This document shows positions 9,870-19,072 of a stretch of DNA of 64,000 nucleotides, piece after piece. The notes below the pieces were generated by a model. That model searched no databases. It was given only the letters and a program-made list of their open reading frames with translations, and was not told the DNA's origin. The stretch is from Pelagibacteraceae bacterium AG-390-L03 (GTDB taxonomy: Bacteria; Pseudomonadota; Alphaproteobacteria; Pelagibacterales; Pelagibacteraceae): contig QCHA01000003.1 of NCBI GenBank assembly GCA_003279685.1, forward strand, positions 1-64,000. Direction: 5' to 3'. A program made the position numbers and the translations under genes. The stretch's first letter is position 1; each line of letters opens with the position of its first letter.

Positions 9870-11013
9870 CGCCCCAGATTAGATAATTAAGTGATTTAAG
9901 TAATCTTGAAACAAAATTTACTTTTTTAACTTCTATCGAAGCTAGTAAATCATACTCACCAACTATCTCATCATCGTAAACAACTTTTAAAATAGCAACT
10001 TTTTCACCTTTTTGAATTGGAGCCTCTACTGGACCTTCGTATTTGACAGATACTTTTAACAGTTTTTTTTTAGCTTTCTTAATTGTTTTATATATATCCT
10101 GATTCGTATAAACATCAATTTTATCAACTTTACCTTGCCAAACTTCAATTTTTTGAAATGGCTCTTTAGCTATAGAAATATTAACAAGGTCATAATTAGT
10201 AAGACCGTATGTGAGTAGTTTCGTGCTTTCTTTTGATCTTAAATTTTTTGAATTAAATCCACTACCAACAGCTATTAATCTTCTACCATTTCTAATTATT
10301 GAAGAAGCTAAAGAATATTTTTCAGCAGCTAAATAACCTGTTTTAATTCCATCTGCACCTAAATTTTTATATAAAAGAGGATTTCTATTGCCTTGAGTTA
10401 TCGGATCTCCACCAGTTCTATCCCAAGTAAATTTTTTTTCTGCAAACATTTTGTAAAATTCAGGATGTTTATCAATTAAATATTTAGACATCTTTAGTAC
10501 ATCTCTTACTGTTGAATAATTATCTGTATCATTGATACCAGATGAATTTGCAAAATTAGTATTTTCCATACCTAATTCTTTAGCTTTTGTAGTCATTAAA
10601 ATTGCAAACTCTTCTTCTGTGCCAGCTATTCCTTCTGCTAACGCTATACAGGCGTCATTACCTGAGGCAATTACTATTCCTTTAAGTAAATTTTCTACAG
10701 ATACCTGATCCCCTACCATGATAAACATAGATGAATAACCAGATGTTGATAATCTCCAAGCTTTTTCAGAGATTATAAATTTTTCATCTAACTTCAAATC
10801 ACCAGATTTAATTAAATCAAAGGCAATTATTGAAGTCATTATTTTAGTCATAGAAGCTGGATTGATTGAAGTATCAGCTTCTTTTTCATATAGAATTTCT
10901 CCAGAATAATAATCTTGTAAAATTGCAGTTCTTGCTTTTAAATCAAAATTAGCATTAGCAAATTGGCCTAAAAAAAAGTTAGTTAATATTATTAAAAATA
11001 ATTTTTTAAACAT
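9862..11013 (-). CDS. dacA: D-alanyl-D-alanine carboxypeptidase (PBP5/6 type)
   Basis: This periplasmic low-molecular-weight penicillin-binding protein trims the terminal D-Ala of peptidoglycan stem peptides. A signal peptide (about residues 1-21) ends at ANA. The three active-site motifs are present: SMTK at residues 54-57, SGN near 117 and KTG near 223. A C-terminal domain and a hydrophobic end likely anchor it to the membrane. It directly follows the RlpA-like gene with an eight-base overlap, within an envelope group that includes mltB. Confidence 0.94.
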   Translation of the reverse strand: MFKKLFLIILTNFFLGQFANANFDLKARTAILQDYYSGEILYEKEADTSINPASMTKIMTSIIAFDLIKSGDLKLDEKFIISEKAWRLSTSGYSSMFIMVGDQVSVENLLKGIVIASGNDACIALAEGIAGTEEEFAILMTTKAKELGMENTNFANSSGINDTDNYSTVRDVLKMSKYLIDKHPEFYKMFAEKKFTWDRTGGDPITQGNRNPLLYKNLGADGIKTGYLAAEKYSLASSIIRNGRRLIAVGSGFNSKNLRSKESTKLLTYGLTNYDLVNISIAKEPFQKIEVWQGKVDKIDVYTNQDIYKTIKKAKKKLLKVSVKYEGPVEAPIQKGEKVAILKVVYDDEIVGEYDLLASIEVKKVNFVSRLLKSLNYLIWGDV

Positions 11014-11845
11014 CTTTTAAAATTTCAATATTTTCAAAATTTAATGATTTAATATCATTAAATGTTTTTTCAAGTTTTTTTATATCATTAAAAGGTCCTA
11101 ATAATACCCTATATTTTGTTTTAGATAATGTTTGGATAATTGGGTTCTTAGCATCAGTTTCATTTATAATTCTATTAGTCATATTTTTGGCAGAGTCTTT
11201 ATAATAAAAATCTGCAATTTTTATTGAATATGCAAACAAATTATCTTTACTGACTTCTTTACTTTTTTTTATATCATCACCTAAGTTATCAATTTTAATA
11301 CCATCAACAGGAGCTTTTTCTGCTACTTTTTTTTCTTCATCAAAAGTTTTAGCTTTTTTTGCTACAAAAGATGAATTTTGAGAAATTAAAACTAAATTAA
11401 TATATGGCTCATTTAAATCTAAAGATAATTCTTCTGCAATTCTTGATGTGATAACACAATTATAAAAATCTGAAAACTGAACTTCATTTGAAATAACCTC
11501 AGCTATTATTGTTTTTTGATTTGTTGGATTAGTTATTTTAACAAATGAATTTTCTTTTAGGTTTTTATGAAAAATTAGTAGAGATCTTTTATCAATTTTT
11601 TTTGTAATTTTATTTTCCTTTTTTAAAGTATCGGTATAAATTAAAGCAAATCCCGTATTGTTATATTTATTAAATATATTTTTATTGATTATTTTTTTTT
11701 TAACAATTGTCTTATTGATATTATTTGGTTTCACAACATTTTTAATAATAGTATTTTTATCAACAATTTCTTTGTTAATTTTATTATGTTCACAGCTAGC
11801 CAAAAAAAAGATTGAGATTATAGTAATTAAAATTTTATAATTCAT
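11006..11845 (-). CDS. RlpA/SPOR-like lipoprotein
   Basis: The protein has a lipobox (FLASC near residue 19), a low-complexity Asn/Lys/Ile linker, a divergent double-psi beta-barrel-like region and a C-terminal SPOR-like domain of about 75 residues ending in YRVLLGPF...EILKDV. Position between mltB and dacA is the usual alphaproteobacterial place of RlpA, a septal lytic transglycosylase. The catalytic DRGPF-type segment is not recognisable, so it may bind rather than cut glycan. I chose the ATG at 11845, just before the lipoprotein signal and overlapping mltB by 11 bases, instead of an in-frame start 33 bases upstream. Confidence 0.72.
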   Translation of the reverse strand: MNYKILITIISIFFLASCEHNKINKEIVDKNTIIKNVVKPNNINKTIVKKKIINKNIFNKYNNTGFALIYTDTLKKENKITKKIDKRSLLIFHKNLKENSFVKITNPTNQKTIIAEVISNEVQFSDFYNCVITSRIAEELSLDLNEPYINLVLISQNSSFVAKKAKTFDEEKKVAEKAPVDGIKIDNLGDDIKKSKEVSKDNLFAYSIKIADFYYKDSAKNMTNRIINETDAKNPIIQTLSKTKYRVLLGPFNDIKKLEKTFNDIKSLNFENIEILKDV

Positions 11846-12836
11846 TTTCAAATTTTTCTTTAAGAGTGCACACTGCAAGTGAAAATCTCAAGGATCTATT
11901 CCACTTTAAAATAATTTCATAATTATTGAAAACTATATAAGCTGGACTTAAGTTTTCTGCATCAGGTATAATATCTTTATCAGGTGTTATTAAAGCAGCA
12001 TATAGATTATCAAATTTTTTATCTAAAATATCATCATTTGTTATGTATTTTCTAAAATATTTTAATTTTTGTTTATCATGTAATTTTTTTGCTGAAACAT
12101 TTAAATATTTTTTAGGAACATCATTTGATAAATTTATCTTATAAAAACAAGGCCGGTCATCTTTCCACCCTATTTTATTTAAATAGTTTGCGGCAGAAGC
12201 ATACGCATCATTATTGTTTTTTAAATCAATATAACTATTTTTATCGTAATCTATTGCATAATTTTTCATTGTTGAGGGCATGAATTGAAAATAACCAAAA
12301 GCACCAGCCCAAGAACCATATAATGTTTTATAATCAATTTGATTTTTTTCTATTAATTTTAATAGAATTATTAACTCATTTGAAAAAAACTCTGATCTAC
12401 GTTCATCAAAACTTAAAGTTGATAATGATGATAATATATCCATTTTACCAACATAGGTTCCAAAATTAGTCTCTATGCCCATTAAAGCTAAAAGAAGTTC
12501 TTTATTTATATTGTATTGATTTTCTACAATATTTATTAAATTCGAGTTTTCTTTATAAAAATTTAAACCTTTGGAAACTTTTTTTGATGAGGTTCTTTTT
12601 GATATATATGTTTTAGTATCCTCATAAAACTCTGGTTGATATCTATCGTATTTAATAACATTTGGTAAAAATTTTACATTAGCCATAACTTTATCAAAAG
12701 TTTTTTCTGAAATATCATTTTTTAAAGCAACTTTCTTAAAATTTTCTTTCCATGTTAAAAAACCAGTTTGATCAACTGCCAAAGAAGGAACAAAACTTAA
12801 AATAACAAATATAAATATATAATTAATTAGTTTCAT
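11835..12836 (-). CDS. mltB: Lytic murein transglycosylase, MltB family
   Basis: MltB cleaves the MurNAc-GlcNAc bond of peptidoglycan and forms 1,6-anhydro ends. The protein carries a signal peptide (about residues 1-20), the catalytic Glu in GIETNFG near residue 121, and the family block GSWAGAFGYFQFMPST near residues 175-190. Its 333 residues match the soluble alphaproteobacterial form without a lipobox. It overlaps rarD upstream by 14 bases and the RlpA-like gene downstream. Confidence 0.93.
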   Translation of the reverse strand: MKLINYIFIFVILSFVPSLAVDQTGFLTWKENFKKVALKNDISEKTFDKVMANVKFLPNVIKYDRYQPEFYEDTKTYISKRTSSKKVSKGLNFYKENSNLINIVENQYNINKELLLALMGIETNFGTYVGKMDILSSLSTLSFDERRSEFFSNELIILLKLIEKNQIDYKTLYGSWAGAFGYFQFMPSTMKNYAIDYDKNSYIDLKNNNDAYASAANYLNKIGWKDDRPCFYKINLSNDVPKKYLNVSAKKLHDKQKLKYFRKYITNDDILDKKFDNLYAALITPDKDIIPDAENLSPAYIVFNNYEIILKWNRSLRFSLAVCTLKEKFENEL

Positions 12837-13701
12837 ACAAATCCTTTAAATATATAATTACAGCAATCCATATTAAAATAAAACTAACTAATTTTGTAAC
12901 TGAAAATGGTTCATCATAATAGAAATAACCAAGCAAAAATTGAAGTGTTGGCGTAATATAAAAGATCATTCCTGACGGCCCAACACCACACTTTTCAACA
13001 CCTTTAACATATAAAAATAATGGTATTATAGTCATCGGTCCTGCTAGAAAAATAACTAACATCATTGGTGGATTGGATAATGTAAAATCATTATAATTAT
13101 TTATTGTTATTAAATAAAATGCAATTAGTGCAAATGGAAGTATGTAAAGACTTTCAATTAAAAGACCTACATCAGTATCAATATTTATTTTTTTTCTAAT
13201 TGGATTATAAAATGCCCAAGTAAAAGCAACAAGTAATCCAACCCAAGGTAATGATTTAAAACTTACTAATATTAAATATAATATTGAAATAATTACTAGT
13301 ATAATTGAAAAAATTCTTTTTTTATTTAGTTTTTCTTTAAAAAAAATATATCCAAGCAAAACACTTAAGATAGGCATTATAAAATACCCAAAACTCGCAT
13401 CTATAATTCTATCTGTAGCAATTGCATAGATCCATATTGCCCAATTAATGAATATAAGAATTCCTGAAAAAAATAAATAAATTAAATTTTTTTTATTATT
13501 AATAATCTTAAAAAAAATTTTCCATTTAGAAAAAAATGAGGTAGTTATTATTAAAGTAAATGTAGTCCATAAGCATCTATGAATAACAAGCTCTACATGG
13601 CCTATATAAGAAATATATTTGAAATAAAGAACCCCAAAAAATCCCCACCAAAATGAACCAAAACCAGCTAAGAGCAATCCTTTATTAAATTCTTTATTCA
13701 T
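12823..13701 (-). CDS. rarD: RarD-type EamA-family permease
   Basis: This 292-residue protein has about ten hydrophobic segments in two EamA-like halves. The N-terminal GFGSFWWGFFGVLYFKY and HRCLWT stretches are typical of RarD. Family members are drug/metabolite transporters, and the substrate here is unknown. It is the first gene of the long minus-strand block that runs to 5266, and its promoter must lie in the short gap before tRNA-Ser. Confidence 0.88.
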   Translation of the reverse strand: MNKEFNKGLLLAGFGSFWWGFFGVLYFKYISYIGHVELVIHRCLWTTFTLIITTSFFSKWKIFFKIINNKKNLIYLFFSGILIFINWAIWIYAIATDRIIDASFGYFIMPILSVLLGYIFFKEKLNKKRIFSIILVIISILYLILVSFKSLPWVGLLVAFTWAFYNPIRKKINIDTDVGLLIESLYILPFALIAFYLITINNYNDFTLSNPPMMLVIFLAGPMTIIPLFLYVKGVEKCGVGPSGMIFYITPTLQFLLGYFYYDEPFSVTKLVSFILIWIAVIIYLKDLYETN

Positions 13702-13788
13702 AGGAATTATAGTGATTAATTAGTTAAGGCTTTTATTAGCTTATTTTATGGTTGAATTAAATAATTATAATAATAAAACACTCTTCAC

Positions 13789-13878
13789 GGAAGGATGGCA
13801 GAGTGGTTGAATGCACCGGTCTTGAAAACCGGCAAAGGGGCAACTCTTTCCTGAGTTCGAATCTCAGTCCTTCCGCCA
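13789..13878 (+). tRNA. tRNA-Ser (anticodon UGA)
   Basis: A cloverleaf with a long variable arm is visible. Acceptor GGAAGGA (13789-13795) pairs with TCCTTCC (13868-13874), the anticodon loop CTTGAAA gives TGA, and the T arm contains GAGTTCGAATCTC. G13875 and an encoded CCA complete it. A TATAAT hexamer at 13766-13771 is suitably placed to be its -10 box. Confidence 0.97.
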
Positions 13879-13884
13879 CAAATT

Positions 13885-14151
13885 TTAATCAATATTATAT
13901 CTGAAATCTTTAAATAGTGAGTAAATGTAGTTGTTTTTAAATTCAATATCACATTCCAACCCATTATAGAAATTGTATAAGTTGGTATCGTCTATATCTA
14001 ATAATTCTTCTAAATCCTTAAGATCTTTAAAGCTCAATGACTCAATATATTTTTTGGTAAATGCACCTAACAGCTTATCCATTTCTTTCGTGCCACGATA
14101 ATTAGATCGATAAATAATTTTTTTTTTTAATTGATCTATGTTGGGAGTCAT
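13885..14151 (-). CDS. sdhE: Succinate dehydrogenase assembly factor SdhE
   Basis: SdhE (SDHAF2 in mitochondria) promotes covalent flavinylation of the succinate dehydrogenase flavoprotein. The 88-residue length and the RGxxE motif (R19 G20 ... E23) preceded by YRSNY are diagnostic. It is divergent from recG with a 22-base gap, a pairing common in alphaproteobacteria. Confidence 0.9.
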   Translation of the reverse strand: MTPNIDQLKKKIIYRSNYRGTKEMDKLLGAFTKKYIESLSFKDLKDLEELLDIDDTNLYNFYNGLECDIEFKNNYIYSLFKDFRYNID

Positions 14152-14173
14152 AATTGTAATATATTGCTAATTT

Positions 14174-16225
14174 ATGGCTAATAAAAGTAATTATGAATAT
14201 TTATTGTCAGATTTATCAAATCTTAAAGGTGTTGGAGCCAAAACAACAAACTTATTAAAAAAGAAGAAAATTAATAATATTTTTGATCTTTTATGGAAAT
14301 TACCAAAAACATATACAGACAGAAGTCACTCAACAAAAATAAAAGATTTAAAAATTGGTGAAAACCAAACTATAAACATTACACCTATCAAATATCAATT
14401 TCCAAGAGTAAGAAATCTTCCAAATAAAGTTTCTTGTACCGATGAAACGGGTGAAATTGATTGTATATTTTTTAATAGTTATGAGGGGTATGTAAGAAAA
14501 ATTCTTCCTCTTGGAAGGAATATAACAATTAGTGGGAAAATTGGTTTTTTTAGAAATAAATATCAACTAACAAATCCAAAATATTTATCAGAAGACTCAA
14601 CTCTTATAAAACAAAAACATAATACATATTCCTTAACTCAAGGCATTTCTGAAAAAGTTTACAATAAAATTATTAATCAAATAATAACAAATCTGCCAAT
14701 TTTAAATGAATGGCATTCAGAGAACATTTTAAATAAATTTGAAAATATAAAATGGAATGACGCTATTATTGAATTACATAAACCAGAAAATATAGGAAAA
14801 TTTAGGAAAAATTTTTACCAACGTTTAGCATTTGATGAAATATTTTCTACTTTTTTAGCAAATTCAGAGATTAGAAAAAAAATTAAAAAAATAAAAAAAA
14901 AAAGAAAAGTTTTAAATAAAACTAAACAAATTGAAATTATAGATAAACTAGAATTTACTTTAACAAAAGATCAAAAAAAAACATTACAAGAAATTAATAA
15001 TGATCTTTCATCATCAAACAAGATGTTTAGATTGCTTCAAGGAGATGTTGGAAGTGGTAAAACTATAGTATCTTTGATTGCAGCTTACAACACCATCAAT
15101 TCTGGATTTCAAGCAGCTGTAATGGCCCCTACTGAAATATTAGCAAGACAACACTATAATTTTGCAAAAAAACTTTTCCCAAAACAAGTAAATATAGAAT
15201 TAATATCTGGTAAATCTGAATACAAGACAAAAAAGGAAGTTTTAAAAAAACTGGCAAATAATGAAATAGATATAATTTTTGGGACACATGCTATTTTTCA
15301 AAAAAAAGTAAATTTTAATAACTTAGGACTAATCATTATAGATGAGCAACATAAATTTGGAGTTAATCAAAGAAAACGTTTATCTGATAAGGGTGGAAAT
15401 AATTGTGATGTATTATTAATGACCGCAACACCTATACCAAGAACTTTAACAATGACATTATATGGAGATATGGATCTTTCTATCATAAGAGAAAAACCTA
15501 AATCAAGAAAACCTATTAAAACTTATAGTAAGCTAGAAAGTAAGATTGATGATGTTGTTAAATTTATTAAAAAAGAAATAAAATCTGGTAATCAAATTTT
15601 TTGGGTTTGCCCTTTAATAGAAGAATCTAAAAAATTAGATCACTCTTCTGCTGTTAAAAAATTTGATTATTTGAATAAACTTTTTCCTAAACAAGTCTCT
15701 TTACTACATGGTAAAACTGATTTGAATGATAAAGAGATAATATTAGATAATTTCTTAAAGAATAAATTTCAAATTCTAGTATCTACGACGATTATTGAAG
15801 TGGGTATAGATTTTCCAAACGCCAATGTAATAATAATAGAAAATGCTAATAAATTTGGATTATCTCAATTACACCAACTTAGAGGTCGTGTCGGAAGAGG
15901 CAGCAAAGAGTCAACATGTATACTAATGTTTAAATCCAATTTAAGTGAAAATGCTAAAAAGAGAATAAATATTTTAAAAGACTCTAATGATGGTTTTTAT
16001 ATCTCAGAAGAGGATATGAAAATCAGGGGTTTTGGTGACATATTAGGATTTAAGCAGAGTGGTATAAAAAATTTTAAATTAGCTGATCCAGTTCATAATA
16101 GCGATCTTTTTCTTCTAGCAGAAAAGGAAATTAGAAGAATTGAAAATCAAAATGAGGACATAAGTAAGTTTAAACCACTTATAAAATTATATGATAGAGC
16201 CGATATTATAAATGATATTGCTTAA
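14174..16225 (+). CDS. recG: ATP-dependent DNA helicase RecG
   Basis: RecG is a double-stranded DNA translocase that regresses stalled forks and branch-migrates Holliday junctions. The N-terminal wedge/OB region (about residues 1-160) is followed by a superfamily 2 core with Walker A GDVGSGKT near residue 291, DEQH near 388, TATPIPRT near 420 and QLRGRVGRG near 575, the last being the RecG/Mfd-type TRG region. Length is 683 residues, as expected. Its 3' end overlaps the convergent DUF502 gene by four bases. Confidence 0.97.
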   Translation: MANKSNYEYLLSDLSNLKGVGAKTTNLLKKKKINNIFDLLWKLPKTYTDRSHSTKIKDLKIGENQTINITPIKYQFPRVRNLPNKVSCTDETGEIDCIFFNSYEGYVRKILPLGRNITISGKIGFFRNKYQLTNPKYLSEDSTLIKQKHNTYSLTQGISEKVYNKIINQIITNLPILNEWHSENILNKFENIKWNDAIIELHKPENIGKFRKNFYQRLAFDEIFSTFLANSEIRKKIKKIKKKRKVLNKTKQIEIIDKLEFTLTKDQKKTLQEINNDLSSSNKMFRLLQGDVGSGKTIVSLIAAYNTINSGFQAAVMAPTEILARQHYNFAKKLFPKQVNIELISGKSEYKTKKEVLKKLANNEIDIIFGTHAIFQKKVNFNNLGLIIIDEQHKFGVNQRKRLSDKGGNNCDVLLMTATPIPRTLTMTLYGDMDLSIIREKPKSRKPIKTYSKLESKIDDVVKFIKKEIKSGNQIFWVCPLIEESKKLDHSSAVKKFDYLNKLFPKQVSLLHGKTDLNDKEIILDNFLKNKFQILVSTTIIEVGIDFPNANVIIIENANKFGLSQLHQLRGRVGRGSKESTCILMFKSNLSENAKKRINILKDSNDGFYISEEDMKIRGFGDILGFKQSGIKNFKLADPVHNSDLFLLAEKEIRRIENQNEDISKFKPLIKLYDRADIINDIA

Positions 16226-16839
16226 GATTGCTTGTTTGATGTGCCAGCTGAAACAATAAACTTAGAAGCTTCCTCAAAAGTCATATTTAAATAAATTACA
16301 TCTTCAATTGGAAACATTAATAAAAAACCACTTGTGGGATTAGGAGTTGTAGGAACAAAAACATTGATTAGTTTTTTATTAGTTTTTTCAGCCATTTCTC
16401 CAGTGTTTTCTTTAGTTGCAAAACCAACTGCCCAAACACCTTTTCTTGGATATTCAATTAAAACAACACTTTTTTTGTTATCATCTTTTTTTGAAAATGT
16501 TTCCGTCATTTGAACAATTGCGGAGTAAACAGTTCTTAAAAAAGGAATTCTTTTAAACAAATCATCAATTAGTTTTAAAATTCTTCTACCAAAAAATGAT
16601 AATGATAATCCTCCTACTAAAGTTATTAATAATAATGAAATTAAAATTTCTATTCCAGGTATATCAAAAGGTAAATAATGATTGGGATTAAGGTTTTTGG
16701 GGATTAAATTTGAAGATATGCCAATTAAAACTTTAGTAAGATATAGAGTAAAGCCAATTGGAATTAAAACAACTACACCTGCAATAAAATAGTTTCGAAG
16801 TGTTAAAGATAAAGATTTTCTTTTAGATTTTTTATCCAT
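16222..16839 (-). CDS. DUF502 membrane protein
   Basis: This 205-residue protein has two hydrophobic segments near the N-terminus (about residues 13-40 and 60-82), followed by the conserved cytoplasmic or periplasmic part with FLRTVYSAIVQ, VVLIEYPRKGVWAVGF and PTTPNPTSGFLL. These blocks are typical of DUF502, a widespread bacterial family without known function. A possible 25-residue membrane peptide ORF ends four bases before its start. Confidence 0.85.
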   Translation of the reverse strand: MDKKSKRKSLSLTLRNYFIAGVVVLIPIGFTLYLTKVLIGISSNLIPKNLNPNHYLPFDIPGIEILISLLLITLVGGLSLSFFGRRILKLIDDLFKRIPFLRTVYSAIVQMTETFSKKDDNKKSVVLIEYPRKGVWAVGFATKENTGEMAEKTNKKLINVFVPTTPNPTSGFLLMFPIEDVIYLNMTFEEASKFIVSAGTSNKQS

Positions 16840-16843
16840 ATTA

Positions 16844-16921
16844 TCAGCTAAAACTTGAATAAATTACAAAAACTATTGCAACAATAAACAATACTAATAG
16901 AATTTTATTATTAAGATTCAT
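16844..16921 (-). CDS. Possible 25-residue single-pass membrane peptide
   Basis: An ATG at 16921 opens a frame of 25 codons that ends in TGA at 16844-16846, four bases before the DUF502 start. The peptide has a short Asn/Lys head (MNLNNK) and an unbroken hydrophobic run (ILLVLFIVAIVFVIYSSF) long enough to span a membrane. There is no clear Shine-Dalgarno sequence, and random AT-rich DNA gives hydrophobic codons easily, so this is tentative. It could also be a leader whose translation affects the DUF502 gene. Confidence 0.3.
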   Translation of the reverse strand: MNLNNKILLVLFIVAIVFVIYSSFS

Positions 16922-16946
16922 AATACAATGATATTAACAATTATAT

Positions 16947-17780
16947 ATGAAAATGAATAGAAGAAAATTTTTGTCTTATGTTGGTTGTAGTTGTGGTAGC
17001 CTTATATTACCTTCATGTACAACTGCCCCAATTACCGAAAGGAAGCAGTTAAAAATTGTTTCTGAAGCTAAGTTAAATGCTCAAGCAGCTCAAATTTATG
17101 AAAAAGTTAAAGAAAAAGAAAAAATGAGCGATGATAAAAAAACACTTAATGAAATTAAAGAGATTGGAAAAAAAATGGAAAATTCAATTTCTGAGTATTT
17201 TGATAGATCGGGATTAGAAGATCCTACTACTAATTTTGACTGGGAATATATTCTAATAGATAAAAAAAAAGTACGTAATGCTTGGTGTATGCCTGGTGGA
17301 AAGATAGCCGTATATACAGGGATTTTAGATGCAACTAAAAATACCAATGGTCTTGCAGCTGTAATGGGTCATGAAATTGCACATGCAGTAGCAAAACATT
17401 CAATAGAAAGAGCAAGCAGAAGTGTTTTATTAAATACCGGTACTCAACTTGTAGATATTTTTAGCGGTGGAAAATTATCTCAAATAAACAGAACTACAGG
17501 AATGAACACAATTGGATTGTTATCTCAATTAGGAATAACAAATCCATTTAATAGAAAACAAGAAAGTGAAGCAGATTATTTAGGAATGATTTTTTCATCT
17601 TTATCAGGTTACGATATTAGAGAAACAGTTAAAATTTGGGAAAGAATGAAGGAGCTAAATAAAGGAAAAGAACCACCACAATTTATGAGCACACATCCAT
17701 CATCAGATAACAGAATAAGAGATTTAAATGAAAAGATGAATGAAGTTATATTGGATTATCCACCTATTAAACTTACATAA
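16947..17780 (+). CDS. M48-family metalloprotease, Tat-type lipoprotein
   Basis: This 277-residue zinc protease has HEIAH (HExxH) at about residues 142-146 and the third ligand in ESEADYLG near 206, the M48 arrangement of LoiP/YggG and BepA-like periplasmic proteases. The N-terminus combines twin arginines (RRKFL at residues 5-9) with a lipobox-like LPSC near residue 24, which suggests folded export by Tat and lipid anchoring. No membrane segments follow the signal, unlike HtpX. A quality-control role in the envelope is inferred from the family. Confidence 0.88.
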   Translation: MKMNRRKFLSYVGCSCGSLILPSCTTAPITERKQLKIVSEAKLNAQAAQIYEKVKEKEKMSDDKKTLNEIKEIGKKMENSISEYFDRSGLEDPTTNFDWEYILIDKKKVRNAWCMPGGKIAVYTGILDATKNTNGLAAVMGHEIAHAVAKHSIERASRSVLLNTGTQLVDIFSGGKLSQINRTTGMNTIGLLSQLGITNPFNRKQESEADYLGMIFSSLSGYDIRETVKIWERMKELNKGKEPPQFMSTHPSSDNRIRDLNEKMNEVILDYPPIKLT

Positions 17781-17790
17781 TTTTGAATAG

Positions 17791-17866
<76 letters not shown>

Positions 17867-17950
17867 ACATTTATTCAAATTGAATAATTGTTATATACAG
17901 AATTATTCTATTTTTTCAAACGTCAAATTGAACTAAAAATTGTATATCTT

Positions 17951-19063
17951 CTACAACTTATCAATATATTTATCATGAAATTGATCAAATGTACCTTCTG
18001 TTATATTTTTTCTTATTGCTGTCATTAATTCTTGATAAAAATTAATATTATGAAGCGTTAAAAGCATTGATGCTAAAATTTCATTAGTATTGAATAAGTG
18101 ATTTAAATAATTTTTTGAGTACTTATTAAGATTTAAATTACTACAATTAGAGTCTAAAGGTGTGTTGTCAGTTTGATATTTATTGTTTTTAATATTAATT
18201 TTGCCGTCCCATGTAAAAGCTAATCCAGTCCTTCCTGATCTTGTTGGCATAACACAATCAAACATATCAATACCTCTTTTTACAGCACCTATTATATCTG
18301 AAGGAGTGCCAACACCCATCAAGTAATGTGGTTTTTCCTCTGGAAGGAGTTCTTTAACATCATCTAAAACATTAAACATTTCATCTTGAGACTCCCCTAC
18401 TGCTAAGCCTCCCATTGCATAACCATCAAATCCAATTTTAATCAATTCTGTTAAAGATTTGTTTCTAAGGTCTTTAAATAAACCACCTTGAACAATTCCA
18501 AAAAGAGCTTTATGTGGATTTTTACCGAATGCTTTTTTTGATCTTTGCGCCCAATACAAAGATAAATCCATTGATTTTTTTATCAAATCGTAATTATCAG
18601 ATTTACGAGGACATTCATCCATTATCATTACAATGTCTGAATTAAGTCCTAATTGAATTCTTATACTTTCTTCAGGACTTAAAAAAAATTTTTTACCATC
18701 AACATGTGAATTAAAAATTGCACCCTTTTCTCTATCTATTTTATTTAGCTTCGATAGAGACATTACTTGAAACCCTCCTGAATCTGTAAGTATAGGTAAG
18801 TCACAATTCATGAAATTATGAAGACCTCCAGCTGCTTGAATTCTATCAACTCCTGGTCTGATCATTAAATGATATGTATTGGATAATATTATTTCTGAAC
18901 CTGTTTTTTTAATATCATCAATTGTACAAGCTTTTACAGTAGCTTGTGTACCAACTGGCATAAAAGCAGGTGTATTAATATTACCTCGATGAGTTTCTAT
19001 TAAACCACACCTAGCAAATTTATCTTTTTTTAAAATTTTAAAGGCAAAATCTTTTAATGCCAT
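17951..19063 (-). CDS. tgt: tRNA-guanine transglycosylase (queuine/preQ1)
   Basis: Tgt swaps guanine 34 of certain tRNAs for preQ1. MPVGTQATVKA near residue 36, DSGGFQVMSL near 93 (substrate-binding Asp) and FDCVMPTRSGR near 265 (nucleophile Asp) are intact. The structural zinc site is not: where the family has CxCxxC, this protein has C307 but Asn at 309 and Leu at 312, with only the downstream His (LHN) kept. The 370-residue length is normal, so it is probably active without the usual zinc. It follows the cyclophilin gene after nine bases. Confidence 0.94.
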   Translation of the reverse strand: MALKDFAFKILKKDKFARCGLIETHRGNINTPAFMPVGTQATVKACTIDDIKKTGSEIILSNTYHLMIRPGVDRIQAAGGLHNFMNCDLPILTDSGGFQVMSLSKLNKIDREKGAIFNSHVDGKKFFLSPEESIRIQLGLNSDIVMIMDECPRKSDNYDLIKKSMDLSLYWAQRSKKAFGKNPHKALFGIVQGGLFKDLRNKSLTELIKIGFDGYAMGGLAVGESQDEMFNVLDDVKELLPEEKPHYLMGVGTPSDIIGAVKRGIDMFDCVMPTRSGRTGLAFTWDGKINIKNNKYQTDNTPLDSNCSNLNLNKYSKNYLNHLFNTNEILASMLLTLHNINFYQELMTAIRKNITEGTFDQFHDKYIDKL

Positions 19064-19072
19064 TTAAAGAAA

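Noticed and set aside
17871..17887. Perfect palindrome TTATTCAAATTGAATAA upstream of tRNA-Lys
   Set aside because: It is AT-rich with almost no loop, and such dyads arise by chance at this base composition; no regulator or terminator role is supported.
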